Source: Allomuricauda sp. CAU 1633 (GTDB lineage Bacteria > Bacteroidota > Bacteroidia > Flavobacteriales > Flavobacteriaceae). Taken from it: DNA of 64,000 nucleotides. The translations under genes were made by a program, and so were the position numbers. The stretch is from contig NZ_JAFLNE010000001.1 in the NCBI RefSeq assembly GCF_017313225.1, forward strand, positions 868,001 to 932,000. Direction: 5' to 3'. Of the stretch, positions 1 to 8,405 are shown in pieces. Position 1 is the stretch's first letter. Every line of letters begins with the position of its first letter. The notes beneath the pieces are model-generated. The model worked only from the letters and a program-made list of their open reading frames with translations. It searched no databases and was not told the origin of the DNA.

Positions 1-738
1 TCCAGAATTTACCAGCAATGCCACAAGGACAAAAAGTAGAAGCATAATTGTCAAAAAGACCATATCCACAGGCCATTCAATCATGGATATTTTAGTGGTT
101 GAGAACAATAGCTGATAGATGTGGTTTGAGGTAATCGTGAACAAGAAATACAATAAAATACTAACGGTCAACAGCCCTGCCAACAGCCTATCGGGTTTGT
201 TTTTCGATTTTCCCATAAACGTAAAGAACAGATACCCCAAAGGCACCAAAAATAGCAAGGGAACCATCAAGGTTTTAACTACTGTTCCAAAATTGCTCCA
301 ATAGTCAAAAGGACCAGGACGTGCATCCTTGTAAAAATTTGTCAATGCTATTTTTTTATAGGCAAGAGGCGTAAAAAGAAGATGTCCCAAACGAATTAAA
401 AGGTAAACAGCAAAGGGCCCCAATAGCATCCAAACCCATAATTTCTTGGGAGGCTTTTTCCTGGTCACCGTCCAAATAAAGATAAAGAACAAGGGATAGA
501 GCATAAGGTTAAAAAAGCGTCCAGGGGTAAACAAGACAGGGAACTCAAAAAAAAGACGACTGTGCACAAAAGTTTTAAAGCCAAGTTCCAAAGCAATAAA
601 GGCAAGAATGGCATAGAGCCAAAAATAACCGTCGTTTTTTTGTTTGTTAAGAAGAAAGAATATGGGTAAAAAGAGTCCTACCGCAGTAAATCCTATTCCC
701 AACAAAGAAATTACGTCTATTTGAGGTTGTTGGTCCAC
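1..738 (-). CDS. Multi-pass membrane protein, N-terminal part (runs off left edge)
   Basis: An open frame reads leftward from a GTG at 738 to the window edge without a stop, giving about 246 residues. A TAA lies four codons upstream of the GTG and the first ATG is far inside the gene, so GTG is the likely start. The protein has roughly six or more hydrophobic segments separated by short basic loops. The layout resembles the membrane-embedded N-terminal half of some Bacteroidota AraC-type sensors, whose DNA-binding half would lie outside the window, but no diagnostic motif is visible here and a plain membrane protein is equally possible. It starts 12 bp after the TolB-like gene and is probably co-transcribed with it. 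Confidence 0.6.
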   Translation of the reverse strand, partial: MDQQPQIDVISLLGIGFTAVGLFLPIFFLLNKQKNDGYFWLYAILAFIALELGFKTFVHSRLFFEFPVLFTPGRFFNLMLYPLFFIFIWTVTRKKPPKKLWVWMLLGPFAVYLLIRLGHLLFTPLAYKKIALTNFYKDARPGPFDYWSNFGTVVKTLMVPLLFLVPLGYLFFTFMGKSKNKPDRLLAGLLTVSILLYFLFTITSNHIYQLLFSTTKISMIEWPVDMVFLTIMLLLFVLVALLVNSG

Positions 739-750
739 ACTATTGTGCTT

Positions 751-1632
751 TTAGGATTGGCTCTTGGCAATCCGTTTTGTTATTTTCTTGATCGTGATAT
801 CATACACAAAAATTCCTTTGTGGTTGACTTTCCAACCGTCACGAAATAGAACTTTGGTACAGGCAGGGTCCATTTTTGGCTGAAAACAACCCCCTTCACA
901 AGTCATGATTTTTTCTTTTGACGAACCATCCAAAGCCATCATAAAAATACGGGCAGATGCAATTTCGCGAACTTCTTGATTGACAAAAACAATTTTGGCA
1001 CCATCACAGGCCCAACTAGGATTATAGCTTACATAACCCAGTGATTCCAGTGCTGTTTCCTCCCCACTCTTAAGATTTAGGATGGCAATGTGGAATTGTT
1101 CTTCACCGCTTACAGGTTTGTAACAGTAGAGCAGGTGTTTTTTATCTGGTGACAAACTCGGATATATATAAGTTGTATCAGGATTTTGGAGCAGTATTTT
1201 TGTTTTTCCGTCCAGTGTTGTCTCCATGATTTGGTTTGGTGCATCTTTTGGAGCGTTTATGTAGAGAATGCTCTCGGAATTGGGATTCCAAGAGGGCATG
1301 CTCTCATCGCTGGGGGTATTGGTGATTCTTTTTGTGGCTTGGGTGGCAATGTCAAAGAAAAATAGCTCTTTGTTTTCATCTTTTTCTGATACAAAGGCAA
1401 TTTTAGAGCCATCGGGGGACCAAGATGGAGTCCATTTTTTTCTACCATCATCGGTTAGTTTTGATAGGGTTCCATGCTCAATATCCTGAAGGTAAATCTC
1501 AGTGGCTCCAGATAGATTTGAAATATAACAGACATGATTGCCGCTAGGGGACCATACCGGGGCTTCGTAAACAATAGTATCTTGTGCACTGACCAAATGT
1601 GCAATCAGAAAAATAAGCGGCATAATTTTCAT
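751..1632 (-). CDS. TolB-like beta-propeller (PD40 repeat) secreted protein
   Basis: The mature protein consists of about six PD40/WD40-like blades, seen as recurring x-P-x-W-S-P-D/N-G-x-x-I-x-F-V-S type motifs (for example TPSWSPDGSKIAFVS and MPSWNPNSESILYIN). The start chosen is the internal ATG at 1632, which opens a typical signal peptide (MKIMPLIFLIAHLVSAQ). A longer reading from 1668 would overlap the stop of the upstream gene as ATGA but would bury the signal peptide. Propellers of this kind act as protein-binding platforms in the periplasm or at the outer membrane; some Bacteroidota relatives sit beside TonB or surface proteins, as here. The specific partner is unknown. It lies directly downstream of the large mosaic surface protein and upstream of the membrane protein at the left edge. 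Confidence 0.75.
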   Translation of the reverse strand: MKIMPLIFLIAHLVSAQDTIVYEAPVWSPSGNHVCYISNLSGATEIYLQDIEHGTLSKLTDDGRKKWTPSWSPDGSKIAFVSEKDENKELFFFDIATQATKRITNTPSDESMPSWNPNSESILYINAPKDAPNQIMETTLDGKTKILLQNPDTTYIYPSLSPDKKHLLYCYKPVSGEEQFHIAILNLKSGEETALESLGYVSYNPSWACDGAKIVFVNQEVREIASARIFMMALDGSSKEKIMTCEGGCFQPKMDPACTKVLFRDGWKVNHKGIFVYDITIKKITKRIAKSQS

Positions 1633-1664
1633 GGTTATCCCATTTTTTATGAAAATAGCACAAG

Positions 1665-4600
1665 TCATTTAAAATTGGAAATCTTGTCCGAGCTTAGGTT
1701 TAAAAATTGAAAATTCACATCCTTTTGTTGCAACCGTAGGACTTTTATGGTTTCGGTTCCAGTCAAATTATTTTTTATGGTTGTTTTCAAGAATGCAGGG
1801 GTGTTGGTTTGGTTGCCCAAATATTTTACGTTCAGCAGCCATCTTCCTTGGGCTAAATCATCAATTTGAAAACTAGTTGAGGAATATCCCTTGAAGATTT
1901 CATCGGAAATCAAACTCGGGTTGGCCTCTTTGGTATGTTGCCATGTATAATAATGGCCAGTTGGGCCTACAAATTGAAGTTCAAACTCGGTATTGGGATT
2001 GTTCCATTCCACCAGAAGTTCAATATCACTGGGCTCATTTTCCAAGGAAAATCTAGACACATCCAAGTTGAGTTCGGCATGATGTTTTCGTATGAGTGTA
2101 AGAGCTTCTTCCTTGATAATTTTATCAATCCCTTCTTGTTTTAGCTCTTTGATTCCCATCAAATATTCTCTGTAAAGCGACCAAGCTTTTTGGATTTCAC
2201 CAAGGTTTGCATAGCTATGGGCCAAATCACGTTGACTTTGGGCCTGAGCAGGTTGTAATGTGTGTATTTGTGTATAGATGGCATGAGCTTCGCTAAATAA
2301 ACCTTTTTCTTCAAGTTGGTAGGCCAATGACCGCAGGGCAATAACATCTTTGGAGAAAACCTCTTCTAAATTGGAAAGAATTTTCCCTGCAACTTCTTCG
2401 GTTTCCCATTCTTGAAGGAACAGCGAATGTACATCGATATAAAAATGGGGAAGATGTCCATATAATTTTCGTTGCTCTATATATACATCGTAAGCTTCAT
2501 CCATAGATTTCGCTCCAGATATCCATTGAATGTATTTGGGTTGGCTGCCTTGGGAATTTTCGAAGAGAACAGCATCATTTTTATAAATGTCATTGGACCG
2601 TAACGCATCCCAATGGGAACCTCCGTTTGTGGTTTCTTGCTCAAAAGACTGATTGATTGTTTTTACGATTATAATTCCGCCCCTTGCAATCCTGCCATAT
2701 CGAGCAGCGGCCCAACTGCCTGGCATAATAGTGATGCTTTTAACGTTCAGTACATTAATGTGAAGTGGAGGGTTTTCAGGAGGATATAGTAGTCCATCGA
2801 TATCCCAAGCTGCATAAGATTTGATTATTTCACCTCCCCGTATAGCGATTCTAGCGCTGGCATCATCACCAAAAACACGAACACCAGGAAACTTCCCTTT
2901 TATTACATCTGAAACATATCGATGTATATTTTTTACTTTGTCATTCTGAAGCTGCTTTATGGCAAACCCGGTTCGTTCTACATCAATGGTCCCAAAATTA
3001 GTTGTTATGTCGGTTTTTTGAGGGTCAGCACCTTTTATGGCTTCGGCCTTAAGGTATTCTTCTAAGATTACCTCATCCAACACTTTTACGCCCATGGGCA
3101 TGGTGATGTTAAGGAAGTCGGTATTGGAGTTCACCACAGATTCTGCATTCTCTCTTCCAGGGTAGGTAAATTCTATAATAGCCCCATTATGGGCCATTAT
3201 GGAAAAGTTTCCGTCCGTATTTGTCTTAGTAGTTTTGCTAGTTTCCCTTACTTTGACCGTAACATTGGGGAGAGGGTCGTCAAAATCGGTTACGGTACCT
3301 TTTATTTCCCTTAATGCATTACTGTTTGATTCTACTGGGGCATATTCCAGATTGTCTATGATGTGCTTTTTGGTGTAGTCCAATGCCAGTTGTTGGTCAT
3401 CAATTTTGTCTAGATTAATGTAATTGGCCCCAGAGCCCTCGGCAATCAATTTCAATAATTCATGATTGGCCTCTGACTGGCTATTAATGGTAAAGACAGT
3501 ATGTTTCCAATCTTCATCAAGGGTTTCCGGAAAGCCTTTTCCGTCTGTGAACAACAAAGTGTATTGGTCGGGTTGTAATTCATGCAAAACCTCAGGCCGG
3601 TTTGCACCATCATATATAATTTCGAGCAAGCGTTTTTTAAGAGACTCCCAATTTCCATTTTCAATGGCAAACTGTTCAACTTCTCCAAGGTCATACCCAA
3701 AGGTTTTCAGTGCTACATCAACATTTTTAAGATGGTTAAAATAGTTGTCCAGAAACCTCAGTTCCTTGGCGCTGTTTTTTCCTTTCATGGAATATGAAGT
3801 ATCCCAAAGAAGGGTAATCTTTTCGGGTTTTTCGCGCAGTGTATTCTGGGAGCCCACCACCTCATTGTATTGGTTTTCCTCTAACTGTGAAGTGTTCAAG
3901 CTGAACGCAATGGTGGTACCCTTGCTAATCCTTTTCCATCTGTCCTGACTGATCACTCTGGTGAAGGATCGCGCACCATCATCAAAAGAAGAAATAAGAA
4001 TGCCCACTTTTCCACCGTAAATTTTAAGAAGCTCCAGACTGGCAATAAAGTGATCTTTTACCACAATGTTGTATGGAGAAAGGTCTATGGTTACCCTTCC
4101 TTGTTTTCCTTTAATGGTGTGAAGGATGTTGTGGTTGGATATATTCTTGCCGGGCAATCCTGCTTTGCCCACTTCATAAATGTTTACCCGTACCAAAATA
4201 CTGTCTGAAATACTGGCGATAACATTGAAGGACATGTCCTCCAGTTTTAGGGGACTGTTCTTGATACGGATTTTTGAGGCGTGCTCCCCGCCCAAAGCAA
4301 GACTGTCGTTCCAGAATGCAAATTTTTCTTTGTTGTTGCTTACGTACCCAACCCTGTTCTTTGCGGCGCTTTTTAAATTGAGAGTAACCCCCTCCAGCTC
4401 AAAAAAAGCTTCTTTCATGAGAATTTGCGGGTTTTCCTGAAGCAGCTTGTATAGTTCACTGGCATTAAATTGAAGGGTTTCATACCCTATTCTGGAAAAT
4501 TGGACGGTATTTGTGTCATTAATGTCGCCATCTTCCAACTGAAGCACAAAGGTCCCATCATCTGATGATACGGTGCCTTTGGCCTGATCAACAATACCAA

Positions 4601-4724
4601 TGTTTACATAGTCGACAGGCGCTCCCGTATCGGCATCCAGTATTTTTCCCGAAAGGAAATTTTGGGCATGGAGAAATTGGAGGGAGACAAAGAAAATTAT
4701 AAAAAGGGCACCATATTTTTTCAT
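1665..4724 (-). CDS. Mosaic exported protein: carboxypeptidase-regulatory, vWA-like, TonB-plug and TPR segments
   Basis: The protein has about 1019 residues from the ATG at 4724, which begins a signal peptide (MKKYGALFIIFFVSLQFLHAQ); the longer frame from 4817 adds a tail without signal character. In order I see a CarboxypepD_reg-like domain near residues 22-105 (GKILDADTGAPVDYVNIG), a vWA-like region near 300-440 with a DTSYS metal-site motif, a second regulatory domain near 472-560 (IKGTVTDFDDPLPNVTVKV), a TonB receptor plug-like region near 590-695 (IKGKFPGVRV...IAIRGG...DGLLYPP...GIIIVKT) and TPR-like helices near 790-860. The C-terminus is beta-rich. There is no 22-strand barrel, so it is not a TonB-dependent transporter. 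A surface assembly or signalling role is inference. Confidence 0.75.
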   Translation of the reverse strand: MKKYGALFIIFFVSLQFLHAQNFLSGKILDADTGAPVDYVNIGIVDQAKGTVSSDDGTFVLQLEDGDINDTNTVQFSRIGYETLQFNASELYKLLQENPQILMKEAFFELEGVTLNLKSAAKNRVGYVSNNKEKFAFWNDSLALGGEHASKIRIKNSPLKLEDMSFNVIASISDSILVRVNIYEVGKAGLPGKNISNHNILHTIKGKQGRVTIDLSPYNIVVKDHFIASLELLKIYGGKVGILISSFDDGARSFTRVISQDRWKRISKGTTIAFSLNTSQLEENQYNEVVGSQNTLREKPEKITLLWDTSYSMKGKNSAKELRFLDNYFNHLKNVDVALKTFGYDLGEVEQFAIENGNWESLKKRLLEIIYDGANRPEVLHELQPDQYTLLFTDGKGFPETLDEDWKHTVFTINSQSEANHELLKLIAEGSGANYINLDKIDDQQLALDYTKKHIIDNLEYAPVESNSNALREIKGTVTDFDDPLPNVTVKVRETSKTTKTNTDGNFSIMAHNGAIIEFTYPGRENAESVVNSNTDFLNITMPMGVKVLDEVILEEYLKAEAIKGADPQKTDITTNFGTIDVERTGFAIKQLQNDKVKNIHRYVSDVIKGKFPGVRVFGDDASARIAIRGGEIIKSYAAWDIDGLLYPPENPPLHINVLNVKSITIMPGSWAAARYGRIARGGIIIVKTINQSFEQETTNGGSHWDALRSNDIYKNDAVLFENSQGSQPKYIQWISGAKSMDEAYDVYIEQRKLYGHLPHFYIDVHSLFLQEWETEEVAGKILSNLEEVFSKDVIALRSLAYQLEEKGLFSEAHAIYTQIHTLQPAQAQSQRDLAHSYANLGEIQKAWSLYREYLMGIKELKQEGIDKIIKEEALTLIRKHHAELNLDVSRFSLENEPSDIELLVEWNNPNTEFELQFVGPTGHYYTWQHTKEANPSLISDEIFKGYSSTSFQIDDLAQGRWLLNVKYLGNQTNTPAFLKTTIKNNLTGTETIKVLRLQQKDVNFQFLNLSSDKISNFK

Positions 4725-4820
4725 GTTGATGAGTTTGGATATGGTGGTTAATTGCGCTGCTGATTTTAAAAATAGGGAAAATTTATGATAGGGCGGCAGT
4801 TTTTCAGATAAGGGCAATAA

Positions 4821-4846
4821 AAAAGGGCAAACGTGAATTTGCCCTT
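4821..4846 (-). terminator. Rho-independent terminator after the beta-barrel gene
   Basis: On the minus strand the sequence AAGGGCAA, an 8-nt loop, TTGCCCTT and then a T run forms an intrinsic terminator. It ends the transcript of the gene at 4864-5328 and separates it from the mosaic protein gene. Confidence 0.75.
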
Positions 4847-4863
4847 ACATGTGATTTATTGTT

Positions 4864-5328
4864 TTAAAATTGATATCGGATTCCTAAGGCAATATCCAGG
4901 TCTAGGTCATCAGAATAATCATCGTTAAACCCTAGCTCTGGTCTTAGGTCCAGTGAAATGAGCAGGGGTATTTCAAAATCATATTCTATCCCCAGATCAC
5001 CGGCAACAAGAAGGAAAGTACCGTCATTTTCACCTGCATCAAAGGAGCCAATACCTCCACCAGCACCAACGTACCAGTTAAATCCGCCATCAATGGGCAT
5101 TACCCATTGGTACAGACCAACCAATTTGAAGGCATCTACGTTGTTGGAATCTCTCCAACCCAGATCAAATTCCAATCGGTTGTTCTCATGCAAATAGCGT
5201 TGGTAGGAAATCTCACCTCCAAAACCATCATTGTCTCCAATACGTATACCCAGTGCATTTTTGGAAATGCTCTGCGCACTTAAGGTCACCGCTGTCAATA
5301 AAAAAAGAATACTTAAAATAGTTCTCAT
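4864..5328 (-). CDS. Small outer-membrane beta-barrel protein
   Basis: The protein has 154 residues from the ATG at 5328, where a clear signal peptide begins (MRTILSILFLLTAVTLSAQ). The longer frame from 5391 adds 21 residues without signal character. The mature part alternates polar and aromatic/hydrophobic residues and ends in IRYQF, a C-terminal aromatic typical of outer-membrane barrels. Gly-rich turns and Asp-rich loops (NDDYSDDLDLD) fit an eight-stranded porin-like barrel. No specific substrate can be read from it. It is monocistronic, with its own terminator, and lies downstream of cardiolipin synthase on the same strand. Confidence 0.7.
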   Translation of the reverse strand: MRTILSILFLLTAVTLSAQSISKNALGIRIGDNDGFGGEISYQRYLHENNRLEFDLGWRDSNNVDAFKLVGLYQWVMPIDGGFNWYVGAGGGIGSFDAGENDGTFLLVAGDLGIEYDFEIPLLISLDLRPELGFNDDYSDDLDLDIALGIRYQF

Positions 5329-5418
5329 AATTCTGTTGTTTAGTTGCAAAATTAAAGGTGTCCAAATCTTGGATTGCCTCAAATCAGACAAAGGTTAACA
5401 CATAAAGTTAGAAAAAAC

Positions 5419-6840
5419 CTACAAAAGCGGCTTAAAAAACTTGGAAAGCCCCTCCATAAATTTTTTCCAACGAGGGCGATTTCTGAATTCATCAAAGGAT
5501 AACTGTTCAGCCTTTTCGCAAAGAGCGTTGAATTCTGCCGTTATTTCTTGGTTGATGTTCTGGTCATAGATCAGGATATTGGCCTCATAATTCAACTCAA
5601 AACTTCGGATATCGAAATTACCGGAACCTATGGAGACTAGATCATCATCAACAAGCAGTAGTTTGGCATGGGAGAAATCGTCGCGCAGATAGATTTTTAT
5701 ACCCACGCTCAAAAGTTCCTCAAACTGGGAGAACATGGCAAACATGGCCGCTTTGGAATCTGATTTTTTCGGTACCAACAAACGGATTTCAACACCTTCA
5801 AGGGCAATGACCTTCAGCGTCTGAAAAAAAGCTTCCCCGGGAAGAAAATACGGGTTAGCAATGCATATCGACTTTTGTGCCTGATTGACCATCCCCAAAT
5901 ATTGCTGCATAATGGTAGGGAGGTTGGAATCCGGGCCTCCGGCCACCACCTGGGCATCCACTGTACCACATTTTGACTGCTCAAAGAGGTAGTCCTCAAT
6001 CTTGAACTCCTCTTTTTTACTGGCAAAAAAGTAATCTTTGAGAAAAACTTGGTGCAGGTCGTTTACGATGGGGCCTTCCAATTTTAAATGAGTGTCCTTC
6101 CATTTCCCCAGATCACCTTTGTGGCTGATGTATTTGTCCGAAATGTTTACCCCGCCGGTAAAGGCAACCTTGTTGTCTATGACCGCAATCTTTCTGTGGT
6201 TTCTAAAGTTGAGGTAAAACAGCAGGTTTTTTAGCCGGATGGGCATTATGGGGTGAATTTTCACTCCAATTTCCTGAAATCGCTTTTTGGGTCTCCCCCG
6301 TAGACTGTAACTTCCAAAGGAATCATAAATGATTCGGATTTCCACACCCTCGGAGATTTTCTTTTGGAAGAGCTCCAACATTTTATCTAAAAGGCTCCCC
6401 CTTTCCAAAATATAATATTGCACATGGATGAATTTCTCAGCGGCATCCATGGCTTTGAACAGCGTATTGAAGGTTTCGCCACCATCTTGAAGCACCGTAA
6501 TGGCATTCCCACCAGTGGCCACGGTGTTGGAATTGGCATTGATGAGTTGGTTCAATCGCTTTTTTCGGATGTCTGAATCAAAATTGACCTTGAATTTATC
6601 TGAAGTTGGGGCACTTCCGTAGGAAAACCGTTTCCGCTGTTCAAATTCCTTTGTATTGAAAAACTTGAACTTACGCCGGTTTACGCCAAAAAGATAGTAG
6701 AGTACGGCACCAAGAATGGGAAGGACCACAATGGCAAACACCCAACCTATGGATCGGGAAGGCCGCCTACCATGATAAATGATCGAGCCAATGGACCAAA
6801 GCCCAAGAACAATGTGAACAATAATAAATAAGGTCTTCAA
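5419..6840 (-). CDS. cls: Cardiolipin synthase (phospholipase D family)
   Basis: The protein of 473 residues joins two phosphatidylglycerols to cardiolipin and glycerol at the inner membrane. Two N-terminal membrane segments occupy about residues 1-55, followed by two PLD-type HxKx4D motifs, NHRKIAVIDN near residue 215 and HAKLLLVDDD near residue 390, each followed by a GGVN or GSGNFD segment as in bacterial Cls. Length and architecture match the ClsA/ClsB class. The start at 6840 gives the usual hydrophobic N-terminus (MKTLFIIVHIVLGLW). It stands alone between the barrel protein and the small lipoprotein. Confidence 0.93.
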   Translation of the reverse strand: MKTLFIIVHIVLGLWSIGSIIYHGRRPSRSIGWVFAIVVLPILGAVLYYLFGVNRRKFKFFNTKEFEQRKRFSYGSAPTSDKFKVNFDSDIRKKRLNQLINANSNTVATGGNAITVLQDGGETFNTLFKAMDAAEKFIHVQYYILERGSLLDKMLELFQKKISEGVEIRIIYDSFGSYSLRGRPKKRFQEIGVKIHPIMPIRLKNLLFYLNFRNHRKIAVIDNKVAFTGGVNISDKYISHKGDLGKWKDTHLKLEGPIVNDLHQVFLKDYFFASKKEEFKIEDYLFEQSKCGTVDAQVVAGGPDSNLPTIMQQYLGMVNQAQKSICIANPYFLPGEAFFQTLKVIALEGVEIRLLVPKKSDSKAAMFAMFSQFEELLSVGIKIYLRDDFSHAKLLLVDDDLVSIGSGNFDIRSFELNYEANILIYDQNINQEITAEFNALCEKAEQLSFDEFRNRPRWKKFMEGLSKFFKPLL

Positions 6841-6910
6841 AATAGGGGGCTCAATAATTAATTGAATTCTAAGCTACTACTCAAAATTTAAAATGCAGCG
6901 TTTTGCACAT

Positions 6911-6943
6911 AAAAAACTCTGGACATTCAATTGCCCAGAGTTT
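6911..6943 (-). terminator. Rho-independent terminator of the small lipoprotein gene
   Basis: Minus-strand AAACTCTGG and CCAGAGTTT arms flank a 12-nt loop and run into six Ts. It lies just after the stop of the 67-residue lipoprotein gene. Confidence 0.8.
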
Positions 6944-6968
6944 AGATTTGGTTCTTTACACAAGGATA

Positions 6969-7172
6969 TTAATGGTCATCCGTCATATCTTCAATCTCAT
7001 CTCCAACATCATCAGCGGCGTCTTCAATCTCATCTCCGGCTTCCTCAACGCCGTCCTTAACATCCTCTATGGCTTCTTCAGCCTTACTTTCCTTGGTTTC
7101 CCTGCAACTGGTTACGCTTGCGCCAACGGCAAAAGCAATTAGTAGCAAAAATAAACTTATCGACTTTTTCAT
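6969..7172 (-). CDS. Small acidic lipoprotein with heptad-like Glu/Asp tail
   Basis: This 67-residue protein has a signal peptide with a lipobox-like GASVTSC, so the mature form is probably a lipoprotein of about 45 residues. The remainder is almost entirely acidic and small residues, with repeated AxDxxxDExED units (EDAADDVGDEIED) that would form a short amphipathic or charged helix. It is reminiscent of YtxH- or entericidin-like small stress proteins, but no family can be assigned with confidence. It follows the DUF1328 gene after 33 bp on the same strand, which suggests a two-gene envelope-stress unit. Confidence 0.65.
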   Translation of the reverse strand: MKKSISLFLLLIAFAVGASVTSCRETKESKAEEAIEDVKDGVEEAGDEIEDAADDVGDEIEDMTDDH

Positions 7173-7205
7173 GGTTCTCTGTTTTTAGTTAATAAAAAAT
7201 TCTTC

Positions 7206-7367
7206 TTACAATCTTTTTCTTCCGGTTATCAGTGATATAATGAATAACACAATGAAAATGAAGAATAGGATTTTGGCAATACTCGCCGCACCAGCGGCAA
7301 TTCCTCCAAAACCGAATATTCCGGCTATGATGGCCAAAATTATAAAGGTGACTGTCCAACGTAACAT
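7206..7367 (-). CDS. DUF1328 (YtjA-like) small membrane protein
   Basis: A 53-residue frame starts with ATG at 7367 and stops with TAA at 7206. It encodes MLRWTVTFIILAIIAGIFGF followed by a Gly/Ala-rich turn (GGIAAGAASIAK) and a second hydrophobic helix ending in a basic tail (ITGRKRL). This is the complete pattern of the DUF1328/YtjA family, two-helix inner-membrane proteins of unknown function commonly induced by stress. It precedes the acidic lipoprotein gene on the same strand. Confidence 0.85.
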   Translation of the reverse strand: MLRWTVTFIILAIIAGIFGFGGIAAGAASIAKILFFIFIVLFIISLITGRKRL

Positions 7368-7526
7368 ATCTATTGTTTTTTGGTTGCTGTCTGACTAACT
7401 CTTAATCAGTACATTACAAATTTGAGGGAATCTTGGGCAAAAGCTTGCTCCTATCCAGTTTTATGTTAACCCAATAACAATAAGGCAGCTAAAATGGGGT
7501 GTTGTCACCAGTAAAGGTTTATTTTT

Positions 7527-8207
7527 CTAAAAAATCAGGGTATAAAATGGAATCGCGGGTATGGTGTCCTTGAAAAACTCATCCGCCATGAGATGGGCTT
7601 TTAATTTGACTTCTGGAGGATTGTTGATGATATCCTTTAGGTTGTCGATATCAAACTCATTTGCCAACCATAAATCTGCGTGAGCTTTAGGAATTATGAT
7701 GGGAGCTAGATCACTAATGTCATGGTAACTGGACACAAAAGCATTGGTCTTGGCCATGACCAAGGCACAACATTGAAATCCGTCCTCCAACACATTGTAC
7801 ACCCCGGCCAAATAAAAAGGTTTTTCGTTTTCCAAGCTTACGTAGTAGGTGTGCATTTTTCCATTTTTGAGCAGATGGGTATAGAAACCGGAAACAATGA
7901 TCAAGCACCTTCGCTTTGTAAAGGATTCTTTCATCCATTTCACTCTTTCCAGATCTTGGAGCTGCACGTTGAGGGTATTGGCATTATTTTGAAAAATGTG
8001 CCAATCCTCTTTAAAATCTTGGGGCATCAGGCCCCATATCGCAAAAGAAATTTTGTGTTTGTCCTCAGTGGTCACCACGCTGATATTGGTTTCTTTAAAA
8101 CCATCAATAATTGCACTGGGGGTATATAAATGTGGGTATTTAAAATGTAAGCCAAACTCCTCCTCAATCTCTGTCCGTTCTGCTACATTGGAAAGTTTGT
8201 AAATCAT
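7527..8207 (-). CDS. SRAP-family (YedK/HMCES-like) protein lacking catalytic Cys2
   Basis: The 226-residue protein follows the SOS-response-associated-peptidase fold along its length: WGLMP, an NAN in place of NAR, RRCLIIVSGFY, an AGVY segment, and HDISDLAPIIIP in place of the HDRMPVIL stretch. Canonical members expose Cys2 after Met removal and crosslink it to abasic sites in single-stranded DNA, helped by Asn, Glu and His. Here residue 2 is Ile (MIYKLSN aligns with the usual MCxxxS), and the Glu of GFYEW is Thr (GFYTH). The Asn and the late His are kept. It therefore looks like a paralogue that may bind DNA but not form the thiazolidine crosslink. The start is fixed by alignment with family N-termini. 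Confidence 0.8.
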   Translation of the reverse strand: MIYKLSNVAERTEIEEEFGLHFKYPHLYTPSAIIDGFKETNISVVTTEDKHKISFAIWGLMPQDFKEDWHIFQNNANTLNVQLQDLERVKWMKESFTKRRCLIIVSGFYTHLLKNGKMHTYYVSLENEKPFYLAGVYNVLEDGFQCCALVMAKTNAFVSSYHDISDLAPIIIPKAHADLWLANEFDIDNLKDIINNPPEVKLKAHLMADEFFKDTIPAIPFYTLIF

Positions 8208-8405
8208 AATCCTCTAGTCTTCATATTCAACTTCAACAACACTGCGAAAGAACCCATTTTTAATCACAAAACTTAACTCATTAGATATTAATCGTAATGG
8301 GAATGATATGTGAAAGTTTTGTGAAAGGGCATCTTTTTGTCCACTTTTTATCGTAAATATTTAAACAAAGCAAGTTTCTTGTTCAACCTTAAAATTATAC
8401 AACCC

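Noticed and set aside
7722..8129. 135-codon plus-strand frame opposite the SRAP gene
   Set aside because: It lies fully inside the SRAP gene on the other strand and has no recognisable features.
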